Shown one piece after another: positions 35,387 to 46,484 of a stretch of 64,000 nt of DNA. The stretch is taken from the NCBI GenBank assembly GCA_025677835.1, contig JAIXMR010000116.1, positions 1 to 64,000 on the forward strand, written 5' to 3'. The notes under the pieces are model-generated. The model was not told where the DNA came from and did not search any database. It saw nothing but the letters and a program-made list of their open reading frames with translations. The position numbers were made by a program, and so were the translations under genes. Origin of the DNA: Sporodiniella umbellata. Taxonomy: Eukaryota > Mucoromycota > Mucoromycetes > Mucorales > Rhizopodaceae. How positions within the stretch are numbered: position 1 is the first letter of the stretch; each line of letters opens with the position of its first letter.

Positions 35387-38223
35387 ATGGAAGTAGTACA
35401 AGTCCAACCCAGAGATTCTTATTTATACAATATTTACGTGCCCACAAAGGGTACAGCCATAAGGTGGTCTTTTACAACTCGTCGTAATAACATATCGTTT
35501 GGCATATTCCGAAGAAAAGAAAAAGAGCCTTTGCCCAACTCTTCTGATATCGTATTTCGGGCACAGCATCAACCATTGCAAAAAAGGCAAATGTCAGTTG
35601 TCTCCATTGAGTCAAATCACGGTAATTGTTATTGTTATTATTGTTGCTTTAGTCGAAAATTAATCCCTATAGCTTTTCTTTGTAGATGTTATTTCCATAG
35701 ACGACGATATCGAAGCAACTTATGCCACTCAAAACAGCCAACACACCAACAGACCTCGATCAAAATCTGTGGCAACAGTTAAATTAAAGGAAGGCGGTTT
35801 AGACGAGATAGTTCCTATCCAGAATTTTCAATCATCCTCGCAAAAAATAGAGGGAACATACGAAGTTGAAAGCCCAGGAAATTATGTGCTAGTTTTTGGT
35901 AATACAACCATTGTTACTATGACAAATTTTTTCCTAATTAGTAAATCATTAGACAATACTTTCTCCAGAAATACACCAAAAATGCTGACCTACACTATTG
36001 CCTTGGGTAACCCTGAAGATGTAAAAGAGCATAAAGACGAAGTTTCGGGGTGGTTACTAAAGAAAAAAAGAAAGAGAATGCAAGGTGAATATTAGCTGCA
36101 AAAATGAGTACTTTGCCTCTGACATCATTGGATAGGTTGGGCAAAGAGATGGTTTACCCTCTCTCCTACGGGTGTTTTATCGTACTCTACCTCTCCTGGT
36201 AGTGTTATCCGAGGCTCTATCCAGATCATTGTATCTACAATTTCATATAACCCCAAGCTAAGGCAGTTCCACATTGATTCTGGAACAATGATATATCACT
36301 TGAAAACATTAACAATGGAGGATTTTGACTCATGGTCTGAAGCACTAAAAGGGAGAAATTTTAACGAGCCTTCCCCTGACCAGCTGGTGCCTCCTATGCA
36401 GAGTAACATTAGTCTTTCCACTGCTAAACGTGTTTCTTCTCGCAATTTGAGTGTTTATAACCAGAGTGATAAAAAGCTGAAAGCGGATATCGAGCAGGGT
36501 GTAGAAATGTCCTCTAGCCACCAGCACACTATTAATCAATTAATGGAGATACTTGACGACATCAAACAATACCTTCCTCCAGAGGCCCTAGACCGTCTGG
36601 AACACCAAAAAACCATGGTCATTTCAGGTGCTCAGGAGCAGGCAGTGCAGTGGCTCAATGCACAGAATTGCCTTTTAAAGAGTCGTGGCTCAGGATCTGT
36701 TACACCTGTACCTACACAAGAAAGTGCCATTCTAGAAAGGGATGAACACAATTTGCATAGAGCTGCAAGTTTTTATTCACAAGCTTCAGGCTATTCAGAG
36801 CAATTCTACGATGCCCAAGATATTGACATCAGTGAGGATGAGGACGACTCTATTGTTGATCAAACTTCAAGTATAGAGTATGACAATGGAAGTAGCGAAG
36901 AAGAAACAGGTAGGACTAACAAGCAACTAACAATGACACTTACACGCCATGCAATGCCCGTAGATAGTCGTGATAGTTCGAGTGCTGAAACTTTGAACCT
37001 ACAAGAAAACAACAATGTTCAAAGACGTACACAGCTGCCCTGTCCAGCAGAATCTGATGCTGGGTCAGCTTTGTCAGTGATTAGGAAGAATGTGGGCAAA
37101 GACCTTTCGACTATTGCGATGCCAATTACTATGAACGAACCCCTAAATATGCTACAAAAATCATGTGAAGAGTTGGAATACTGCGAGCTGTTAGAAAAGG
37201 CTTCAACTCTATCCGATCCTATTGAACGTTTGATGTATGTTACTGTCTTTTCCATTTCAACATATGCCTCTACACAGCACCGCACCGGGCGAAAGCCTTT
37301 CAACCCTATGATGACAGAAACATACGAGAGCATTCGTCCCGACAAGGGTTTTCGTTTTGTTTCTGAAAAAGTCTCCCATGTACCACTTACTATTGCCACA
37401 CACGCAGAAGCTAAGGGGTTTAAGTATTGGCAATCAACTGAAATTAAAAGCAAGTTTTGGGGCAAGTCTATGGAGTTTATGACAGAAGGCACTTTTCATG
37501 TCAGTCTGACTGGGCAGACTGACCACTATACCTTCTTCAAACCTTCAAGCTGGATGAAAAATATGATTGCAGGCGAAAAGTATTTGGAGCACTCAGGTGA
37601 ATGTAAAGTAACAAATCAAACCACAGGGGATTACGCCACTGTAGTTTTCAAAGAGGGAACCGGAGGTGGGCTGTTTGGTGCACCTACAAAACGAAATGAT
37701 GTGGTGGCTACTATCTATGACTCTCAAGGAAACAAAAAGAGACGTGTCACAGGAAAATGGAGTGAAACTCTAGTTGAAGAAGTGGATTTGGACAAAAATA
37801 AACTATCCGTGTTATGGACGGCTCATCCTCCTGGAGTACCTGATCATGCAAAGTACTATGGGTTTACAAAATTTGCTACTGAGCTTAACGAAATTACAGA
37901 GCTAGAAGATAAAAAGCTGCCTATAACAGATACTCGCTTACGTCCTGATCAACAGTTATATGAACAGGGTAAAGTATTCTTTACATTGTATTCTGTTCAC
38001 TGTTCTCATTTTAATGTTCATAGGCCAAGTGGACGAAGCCGACAAAGAAAAGCTTAGAATTGAGCAGCAACAAAGAGAAAAGCGAAAGGAGTTTGAGAAT
38101 GCTGGTGTCGAATGGAAACCTCGTTGGTTCACTCGTGAAGGTGATGAATGGGTGTATTCCGGACACTATTGGCAAGCGCGCGAGACTGGCCAATGGCCAA
38201 AAGATATGTTCCCTCTTTGGTAA
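35387..38223 (+). CDS. Oxysterol-binding protein, Osh3-type (GOLD, PH, FFAT-like, ORD)
   Basis: Lipid transfer/sensor protein of ER-plasma membrane contacts in the Osh3 family. Exons: 35387-35621, 35686-35898, 35953-36084, 36136-37968, 38024-38223; 870 residues. An N-terminal GOLD-like domain (NIYVPTKGTAIRWSFTTRR; YVLVF joined to DNTFSRNT) precedes a PH domain whose core GWLLKKKRKRMQG joins WAKRWFTLSPTG across intron 3. A FFAT-like motif (EQFYDAQD, followed by acidic residues, codons 36798-36821) suggests VAP binding. The ORD begins around residue 520, with KPFNPMMTETYESI and WGKSMEF. The family signature EQVSHHPP is changed to EKVSHVPL (codons 37365-37388), so the second histidine and second proline are lost. 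The end, REGDEWVYSGHYWQAR, is typical. Confidence 0.9.
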
Positions 38224-38248
38224 ATAGATTACAATAAATATATATTTC

Positions 38249-38286
38249 TTTTTTTTTTTCGAAAAAAAAAAAAAAAAAAAAAAAAA
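38249..38286. other. T11-CG-A25 inverted repeat between convergent genes
   Basis: A run of 11 T, then CG, then 25 A lies 26 bp past the Osh3-type stop and 105 bp past the COX7 stop. It can pair with itself and is T-rich on both strands when read as 3' flank. A role in 3' end formation for both genes is plausible but unproven. Confidence 0.45.
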
Positions 38287-38390
38287 CTGCATTTGAGAAA
38301 CTTTACAAAGATGATATATGAGAGAAATACAAAATAAGAGCCTATTTTTTATAAGGTAATATTGAAAAATAGTTGATCTAAGCAGAGAAT

Positions 38391-38732
38391 TTATTTCTTG
38401 CCCTAATAAAATTTCATTAAAAATCAAAAAAAAATCGTATGTTACAATCAATCATAAAAAAAAACAATAATAATAAAAAGAGACTTACACGAGCCATGTT
38501 GACAGCACCATAGAGGGCACCGGCAAGACCAACGCTGAGAACAGCGAAAGTAGAGTAAACAAAGAGCTTGTCTCTGGGACCACGGAGGAACAAGAGTGTG
38601 TTGGAGGGAGCCTAATTTAAATCGTTTATGTTTTAAAAAAATTCTTTTTATAAAATCTGCTTTAGAATGTCGTTTTACTTGAAAGTATCTTTGGTTAGCG
38701 AGAACGGTGTTAGGTCTGTTGACAAGAGACAT
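38391..38732 (-). CDS. COX7: Cytochrome c oxidase subunit 7 (yeast Cox7/animal VIIa type)
   Basis: Small single-membrane-span accessory subunit of complex IV in the inner mitochondrial membrane. Exons are 38732-38679, 38611-38489 and 38402-38391, GT-AG, 62 residues, close to yeast Cox7 (60). The order of features matches that protein: an N-terminal amphipathic part NTVLANQRYFQ, then FLRGPRDKLFVYSTFAVLSV leading into one hydrophobic helix, then a short basic end MARGKK. The last exon is only 12 nt (GGC AAG AAA and stop), and the splice is needed because the frame after intron 2 otherwise runs into unrelated sequence. The gene converges on the Osh3-type gene. Confidence 0.85.
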
Positions 38733-39830
38733 TTTTGATTTGTATTAATGAAAGAAAGAAAATACGAAAATGATATGTATTAGAAAAAACTGCCAGGTTA
38801 ATCTGACCATGAAATAGGTTTGATGACGCAAATAGTAAACTGGGTCAATTTACATGTACATTACAATGGCGGAGCCTAAGCTTTTTTTTTTTTTTTTTAA
38901 TTCAAGAAGCTGCTTACTGGAGAGAAAAACATAACACTCTCTAGATAAAAATTGAATAGAACAGCATTTAAATTACGACTCTAACCGCTTTTATGAAAGA
39001 AGTGTATAAGAAGCGAGAATTCATGGTGTAATTTTATTTGTAAAAATCATGTTTCCGAGTGTTGTCACAGCAAACAAAACAAAAACGGTATTTTAAACCC
39101 CATTTTGGAAAGCATTATCACAAGCTGATTGCATTTGGTGAAAAGCGTTGCACTTTTACAACATCAGCAGTACTGTAGAGTTTTCAAGAGATAACCTCCA
39201 GATCTTTTCTTTTTATGAAAGCTGGCAAGTGAAAAGGTCACGGCAAAAAGCCAAGTAAAAGAGTATACCCTACTGATTAAAAGCAAAAAGAAGAAAAAAA
39301 ATAAAGCTTTGAGTTTTTGGACTATTTTGTACGTGGCGATAGGAAGCCAACACATTTGTCAGAAATAGATTTATAGTACTTCAGCAATGCGCATGTACGT
39401 TTCTCACAAAGTTTGTTTTGTTCGTTGGTACTGCTCTTTATGGCAGTAACTAGAATTTATGAGTGTTTGCAGAAGAGCCTGAGGTAACAACTAAGCTGTA
39501 TTCTTTCAAATCTGTTTAAAAACTTTTATAGTTGAAACAAAGTCTGGTAAGGATAATACCATTACAGGGCTTGCATTATGTTAAAGTCTCTATCGTCAAA
39601 CGTTAAGTTGTTACTTCTAGAGTGTTTAAACAATACAATGGAAGAGTAAGATATCTTTTGCAGAAGGGTGAGTTCAAAATAAGCTTTTAGCTCGGCAAGC
39701 TCCAACTCGAAAAAGTCCGACCCGGGAGGCTCCCCTACTTCTTCACTCTTGTAAGTGCTTATTCTGAAAGCAAAGAAGCAATCCCGAAAGCCCTCCTTTC
39801 CAGAACCGTTGGCAGATCAATCTCTTAAAA
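38733..39830. other. Divergent intergenic region upstream of uL23
   Basis: 1.1 kb between COX7 (minus) and uL23 (plus). The last 150 bp before the uL23 ATG (39680-39830) is clearly richer in G+C than the surroundings and includes gacccgggaggctcccc; this is probably the ribosomal protein gene promoter. No ORF is supported. Confidence 0.6.
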
Positions 39831-40515
39831 ATGGCAAACCAAGGTAACCATCACATACAACACCATGAAAAGCTTAGGAGGAAAGGGCAAAGAGCAATTG
39901 AGTCGATGGATTGGATTAGAGCGAAAAGCACGGCAGCATCTTTTTTTCCCCGTAAATACGAGAAATGGCCAACCATCAGCATGTTACATTTTTTGATTTT
40001 TCGACTCCAAATCCTTCAGTTTTTGCTGTCCTTTACCCTTTTTCTCTCGCTTTGCAAACATGAATAGCTCAGTATATTAAACGCGCTTTATAGCTTCCAC
40101 CAAGGCTCTTAACGCCAAGAAGTCCGCCCTTAAGGGTGTTCACAGCAAGTCCGTCCGTAAGGTTCGCACTAACACCCACTTCCACATTCCCAAGACCTTG
40201 GTCACCCGACGTGCTCCCAAGTATGCTCGTAAGTCTGTTGCCCATGCTCCCCGTATGGATCAATACCGTATCGTCCGTCAACCTCTCAACACCGAGACTG
40301 CCATGAAGAAAATTGAAGACCACAACACTTTGACTTTCATTGTCGATGTCAAGGCTAACAAGCACCAAATTAAGGATGCCGTCAAGAGACTCTATGATGT
40401 CGAAGTCGCCTCTGTTAACACCTTGATCACCACTTCCGGTAACAAGAAGGCTTTCGTCCGCTTAACTGCCGACGTTGATGCTCTTGATGTTGCCAACAAG
40501 ATTGGTTTCATTTAA
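39831..40515 (+). CDS. RPL25: 60S ribosomal protein uL23 (L23a/L25)
   Basis: Large-subunit protein at the peptide tunnel exit. Exon 1 is 39831-39843 (13 nt, MANQ plus one base), the intron is 39844-40093 (250 nt, GT-AG), and exon 2 is 40094-40515; 144 residues. The basic N-terminal extension ([18 protein letters not shown]) leads into [65 protein letters not shown] and the invariant C-terminal [15 protein letters not shown]. Codons are biased to C-ending forms (AAG, GTC, CGT), as for a highly expressed gene. The long first intron is one of the largest here and could carry regulatory sequence; no snoRNA C/D boxes were evident. Confidence 0.97.
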
Positions 40516-40727
40516 ATCATTAAAAGTCTCAAGGTTCCTTTCCATCTTTTTTTTTTTTTTTTTTTTTTTTGGAAAAGAAAACATGTCTTTCCACGCTGGT
40601 TTTTTTTTTTTTTTTTTTTTTTTTTCTTAAAACAGCAAAGTGTCAATCAATTAAAAACAATTGTTTTGCGAAAGTGATGTAGGATGCGCCTTTTGTATAA
40701 AAGGAACTCAGGATACGGTTTCGTTTA

Positions 40728-41220
40728 TTAACGGGTCTTAAAATAGTCCAAAAGAACATTCATAGCTTCAGATTCCTCTCCAAAATCAGTGACAGCCACA
40801 GCAGAGCAGCCAACCACCTTACGGGCGTTTCCTTCTCTATCAATTTTGCACAAACCAACCCATTCACCGAGTTTCTTAGCATCAGCTACCTTAATAAGGT
40901 TAATGTTGTGCTCAGCACAAAGAGCCTCAATAAGTTTAAGGTACTCTTGTTCAGTGCAAGATTCACACAAAACAGCGAGATGAGCCTGGCGTCTATGAAA
41001 TAATACCATTTATTGTTTGCACAGATCGCGTCATCGGATTCTCATTTCGGTTTTACCTGTCCAAAGCCTTGACAGCCTCCCTCAAGCCGCGAGCAAGACC
41101 ATCGTGAACCAATGCACGACGAAGAACCTCCTGGAGCGCGTCTTCAACAGACATGGCTCCATTCTTTGATTCAACAGCGATTTCAACTTCTTGGTTCTCA
41201 ATAATCTCTTCTGCAGACAT
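40728..41220 (-). CDS. RPS12: 40S ribosomal protein eS12
   Basis: Small-subunit ribosomal protein. Exons are 41220-41057 and 40992-40728, with a 64-nt GT-AG intron, 142 residues. The sequence starts [17 protein letters not shown], continues [20 protein letters not shown] and [13 protein letters not shown], joins [14 protein letters not shown] across the intron, and contains [20 protein letters not shown] and WVGLCKID, the usual eS12 core. An in-frame upstream extension exists in the genomic sequence (to 41298), but eS12 starts at this methionine. It converges on uL23 with 212 bp between stops, containing two T runs of about 20. Confidence 0.97.
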
Positions 41221-41898
41221 GGTTCTTCGGTTCTGTATAGGGCACTGCAAGTGAAGATGCTTTAATACCTTATCTAAGGCACACATAGATGCATCCATTC
41301 AATCCAACTGGATGTCAGACCATTGTTCTTACCTTAAGGGCTTTTTTCTAGAGAGAAAAAAAAAAAAAAAAAAGGATGGATGGAGGATTCTTAGGGTGAT
41401 TGAACGATTCCCGTGAGCTGCCGGTACTTGAATTGTACTTTAAAGTACTTTTGGTGTTTGATAATCATTTCTAAGCACTTTCAAGTGCCATGTTATGACA
41501 CTCATGTCTTGAAGATAAACATACAGGCTTTTGCTTAAAGGCAATGTCTCTTACGAGTCCTTTTTTTTTTTTTTTTTTTTTATGGCAAGGTGTCACAATA
41601 TACTCAAAGTGGGATTGATCTGCTATTGTCTCCGTTGTTTACACTCTAAAAGAAAAGTAGTAGTGTACTGTTAAAAAAACAAACAAAAAGTCAACAAGTT
41701 TAAATGAATGACTAGAGAAAAAAAAGCGACGATAGACAGAGATTTATGGTTAAACAAGCCGTTTGATGCTTCAAGATAGAGGATTTTGTTTCCTGCGGTT
41801 ATTTAAAGCTGTCTACATGTTTCAACAAAAGGATAACTTTTTTTTTTTTTTTGGAAAAAAAAAAAAAAAAAACGGTTCTTTTTCATCTATCTGATTCA
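41221..41898. promoter_or_regulatory. Divergent region between eS12 and ERG24 with three related palindromes
   Basis: This region holds three imperfect palindromes of one type within 65 bp: GTACTTGAATTGTAC (41424-41438), GTACTTTAAAGTAC (41435-41448, perfect) and GCACTTTCAAGTGC (41475-41488, perfect six-base arms). It also has T and A runs at 41562-41581 and 41838-41872. The palindromes look like dimer-binding sites, but no factor is assigned. Confidence 0.4.
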
Positions 41899-43449
41899 AT
41901 GTCGACTTTAAAAGAAAAGGCCCCACAAGAGTTGAATCCTAAAACACAGCATTATGAATTTCTAGGCCCTGCAGGTGCCTTTGGAATGACAGTTGCTTTA
42001 CCCATGTTGGTATTATTTTTTGCAACCTGCTGCGATGCCACTGGTTATCCTTCTCAAGGTTTATTCGATGACTGGAAAGGGTTTCTCTATTCCAGAATCA
42101 CCTTAGAGTACTGGCTGTCAGTGTTTTGTTTACAGGATTTCCTCATCTACTGTGGATTTGTCACTTTGTTGGCTGTGTTTTATATCAGCTTGCCTGGGGA
42201 CAACGTCCCGGGTACCTTGCTCCGCGATGGTTCGAAACTCAAGTACAAATTAAACGGTAAGTTGCCTTTTTGCAATACTTTCTAAAGAGTGTCTAGGCTT
42301 CTCATCTTTTCACACGACTTTGTTTGCGGCACTTTACTTTTTAAAGAGCAGTGGACTTCAACCTCTTGAATACGTTTATGACCATTACATTGGGCTTGCT
42401 TTTGCCTCGATTATATTCAGCTATCTTATTTCTTTATTCGTCTACCTCAAAAGTTTCAGCCCTGACACGTTATTGGCTTTGGGCGGAAACACAGGCAATT
42501 GGCTTTACGATGTACGTGATGGGTATAACACTACTTTTTTTTTTTTGGAGACAAAAAGACATTTGAGGGGTGAAAGATCAATGTTCTAATGCCTGCATTA
42601 TCATTAGTTCATGATTGGAAGAGAGCTTAACCCTAGAATTGGAGATTTTGATATCAAATTTTTTACTGAGCTTCGGCCGGGATTGATTGGCTGGTTAATG
42701 ATCAATTACTGTTTGGCAGCCAAGCAATATGCAGACCTTGGATATATTACCAACACCATGGCCCTAGTTCAATTTTTCCAGTCGTGGTATGTGATTGATT
42801 CTCTGTGGAATGAAGAGGCTGTTTTGACCACGATGGATATTACAACAGGTAACTCAAAAATAAGAAACGCTTTAGGCCAAAGGTTTAACCTACTTTATGC
42901 AAGATGGTTTCGGATTTATGCTCGCTTTTGGGCTGTATACATGGGTACCTTTCACCTACACTCTTCAAGCGCGATACTTGGTTGACTTTCCCCGCTCAGC
43001 AAGTTGGTTCGAATTTGCTGGTATCCTCTTTTTGAACTTCTTGGGTTATTACATTTTTAGAAGTGCCAATTCACAAAAGAATGAATTCCGTGCGTTCCCT
43101 AATAGCCCCAAAAGCCAAAGTAAACAATAGAGATCCAAAAGGAGTCCACCCCGCTGATAGCTATTTATGTATAGAGTTAAGGTATATGAAGACTGAAGCA
43201 GGAAGCAAGTTGATCGTTTCAGGATGGTGGGGTATGTCACGCCACATCAACTATTTTGGCGATTGGCTCATGGCTTTGTCATGGAGTTTACCTTGTGGAT
43301 TTGGTTCAGTCATTCCCTACTTTTATCCTGTTTATTTTGCTATTCTTTTACTTCATCGTGAAAGAAGAGACGATCACAAATGCAGAACAAAATACGGAAA
43401 AGACTGGGAAAAATATTGCCAGACAGTGAAATACAGAATTATCCCAGGT

Positions 43450-43480
<31 letters not shown>

Positions 43481-43512
43481 CCTTTCATTCCTTGTAACTA
43501 ATAGTTCAATAA
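41899..43512 (+). CDS. ERG24: Delta(14)-sterol reductase (ERG24)
   Basis: NADPH-dependent reduction of the C14 double bond in ergosterol synthesis, in the ER membrane. Exons: 41899-42256, 42297-42511, 42608-42848, 42904-43119, 43175-43447, 43505-43512; 436 residues, as expected (yeast 438). It is a polytopic protein with the family blocks [26 protein letters not shown] joined to [83 protein letters not shown] and [19 protein letters not shown]. The final exon is 8 nt, giving the end PVQ. One unusual site is FGLYTWVPF where the family usually has FGDLVWVPF, replacing a conserved aspartate. The close relatives ERG4 and lamin B receptor are less likely, given [12 protein letters not shown] and overall length. 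Confidence 0.92.
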
Positions 43513-44881
43513 AGGTGTGTATTAGACCAGGCTGGAATTTGCGTCTATCGAATAAAGTAAATAATTTATCTCAGAACTTTATAACACTAGCTTATCCTTG
43601 ACAGCTTTTTCTCCTTGATGTTTTCCTTGTTTCTAACACTGTCCCTATGTAACTGCTTGTTTTGGAAGAAGAAAAAAAAAAAACTCCCCCCAATTAGCCA
43701 TAGAGAGCAAGAAGAATAAAAGTAACTTTTCTAACCAAAACTAGCTAATCTATCACTCCCTCTTTTAGTGTCTTTTACTCTGCCGGATCGTCATCCATCA
43801 CCTTGTTTTTTTTTTTTTTTTTTTTTTTTTCAACCTTTGCTTCAACCTTTGCTCCCTAAAAAACAACCCAACTATCGATCTAGACATGTTGTGTAGCATC
43901 TGGTAGGGAGTACGCAATTTTCTCAAAAAGGAAAGTAGATTACAACCTAATTCAAAATACATGTTGAGCTAAAGTTACTTGGGGTTTGTTGTCAAATCCA
44001 AAGATGCTCAACAAACAATTTTTTACTGCGGGCTCTTGCAAAAACAAAAGGCTTTTCTAAAAGAATGTTGAAGAGTAAACAACTGTTGATTGTACAATAA
44101 AAAACAACTGTTACAAAAGGACAGTAAAGAGTACAGTAAGATGTACTACGAGAAAAAGTTTAAAGCAGCACTAATAAGGCAGCGTAAGTTCGGGGTCTAG
44201 TGCAGCTCATAGTTTGTAAAAGAATAACGCCCGTACATACACAGTTATCGCACTCAAGCATTACTTCCGGCACAGGTTTAGTTCGTAGCTTTGGAAAGAG
44301 ACAATTAAGAACCTTTTTTTTTTTTTTTTTTTTTTATCTTTTTGGAACGGCTGCATGAAGTTGGTTTTGGACATACTTTTTTTTTTTTCTTAAAAAGATA
44401 AAAGGTTGCTGAATTAGGCTACTGCAAGCTGTTGAAAATTTAACAAACAGTTAATGATCTTTTGAGCTTTTTAAATTGAATATACAACACTACCAGTCTG
44501 CATACAGAAGCCTTTTTTTTTTAATATGGGATATGGAAAGAAAAGGAAGCAGAAAGTTTTCCATGCATATGTCTACGCATACATTGAAAATCTCTTATTT
44601 CTTTACTAGAGTCAGTCTATCTGTATACAGCGCACTCCAAAAGTAGAAAAGATTGGCTCGAGTCGTAGCAAAATTCAACTGGGTTCTAAAAAGCATGTGT
44701 AGCCCACTTTTTGACGGAATAATTTTTTTTTTTTTGAAACAGCGAGTAAAAAAAAAAAAGTGCATTTTATGCCTACTCGTGTGTGGGAAACGATTACTTA
44801 TTTAAACGCTTAATTTTCTTTTGCTTTTTCTATTTTTTTTCTATTTTTTTTTTTTCTTCTTTTTATACTTGACTTATAAAT
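43513..44881. other. Intergenic region upstream of aldehyde dehydrogenase
   Basis: 1.4 kb without a supported gene. It holds T runs at 43806-43830, 44313-44335 and 44510-44521, and a pyrimidine-rich leader before the ALDH start. The bulk should be promoter. Confidence 0.6.
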
Positions 44882-46484
44882 ATGTCTGAATTCGTCGTTG
44901 AAGCCACCACCTCCAAGGACTTTAAGCTTAAGCGTAAGATAAAAAAAGAAAAGAAAAAAAAAAAAAAAAAAAAACGCGCTAACGATTTTCTGGTAGTCCA
45001 AACTGGTTTGTTCATTAATAACAAGTTTGTCAAGGGTTCTGACACGATTGAGACCGTCAATCCCTCCACTGGCAAGGTTATCGCTAGTGTCCAGGCTGGT
45101 AAGTAACACTCTCCAACCTACGAAGAGAGATATTCATCTTTTTTTTTGGCTAGCTGAGGCCAAGGACATCGATACTGCCGTCCATGCTGCAGAAGCCGCT
45201 TTCCATGGAGAGTGGTCAAAGTTGCGCCCCCTTCAACGGTCTGCTTTGATGCACAAGTTGGCCGACCTTATTGACCGTGATAACGAAATCTTGTCTCAGG
45301 TAGAAAGTCTTGATAACGGCAAAGGTATTACCTTCTCTCGTCACTTTGATGTCAAGCAAATTGCCATCACGCTTCGTTACTTTGCTGGATTTGCTGACAA
45401 GGTGCATGGCAAGGTGATTGATACCGAAGGTTGTCTCTCTTACACTCGCCACGAAGCCTTGGGTGTCTGTGCTGCGATCATTCCCTGGAACTTTCCTTTG
45501 ATGATGTTGGGTTGGAAGTTAGGCCCTGCTCTGGCTACGGGTAATACTGTTGTAGTCAAGACTTCTGAAATGACACCTCTTTCTGCTTTAAAGGTAGCCG
45601 AATTGGTTGTCGAAGCCGGTTTCCCTCCTGGTGTTATCAACATTGTCACAGGTTATGGTGCTGTCGCTGGCGATGCGCTATCTCGCCATATGAAGGTAGC
45701 CAAGGTGGCATTTACTGGAAGTACTGCAGTGGGTCGTATGATTATGAAGGCTGCTGCTGAAAGTAACCTTAAGAAGGTCACTCTTGAATTGGGCGGTAAA
45801 TCACCCAACATCATTTTCGATGATGCCGATTTGGATCAAGCCGTCAAGTGGGCTCACAAGGGTATTTTCTTTAACCACGGACAAACATGTTGTGCCGGTA
45901 GCCGTATCTATGTTCAATCCACCATCTACGAACAATTCCTTACCAAATTCAAGGAATACACTAGCCAAACCAAGCTGGGCGACCCTCATGACGATGACAC
46001 TTTCCAAGGACCTCAAATCAACAAGTCTCAATTTGATAAAATTCTGGGCTACATTGAAAAGGGAAAGACAGAAGGCGCCACTTGTTACATGGGCGGTAAC
46101 CGCTGGGGTGAAGAGGGTTATTTTATTGAGCCTACTGTCTTTACTGACGTAAACGAGGACATGACCATCGTCAAGGAAGAAATCTTTGGTCCCGTAGTCA
46201 CTGTTTCCAAGTTTGACAGCGTAGACGATGTAGTACACATGGCTTTAGACACCGAGTACGGTCTCGCTGCCGCTGTCTTTACTCAAAACACAGCTCGTGC
46301 TGTCGATGTTTCCAACCGTCTCCAAGCTGGTACGGTCTGGGTTAACTGTTACAACGAATTGGATTACAACACTCCCTTTGGTGGCTTCCGTCAAAGTGGT
46401 ATTGGCCGTGAAAACGGTGAATACGCTCTCGAAAACTATATCCAAATCAAGACCGTCAAGATCAACGTCAGTCGTCAGCCTTAA
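44882..46484 (+). CDS. NAD(P)-dependent aldehyde dehydrogenase (ALDH1/2 class, cytosolic)
   Basis: Oxidises aldehydes such as acetaldehyde to acids. Exons are 44882-44933, 44997-45098 and 45154-46484; 494 residues. Catalytic and cofactor features are complete: PWNFPLMMLGWKLGPAL with the transition-state asparagine, FTGSTAVGRMI for cofactor binding, LELGGKSPNIIF with the general-base glutamate, and NHGQTCCAGSRIYVQ with the nucleophilic cysteine. PFGGFRQSGIGRENG and the end ENYIQIKTVKINVS are typical. There is no N-terminal presequence, so a cytosolic location is inferred. The 63-nt intron 1 contains a long A run. Codons are C-biased as in the ribosomal genes, suggesting high expression. The many other ORFs over this locus are frame shadows. 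Confidence 0.96.

Noticed and set aside
40060..40095. tRNA-like A box (tagctcagt) inside the uL23 intron
   Set aside because: No B box (GGTTCGA-type) or cloverleaf could be found downstream.
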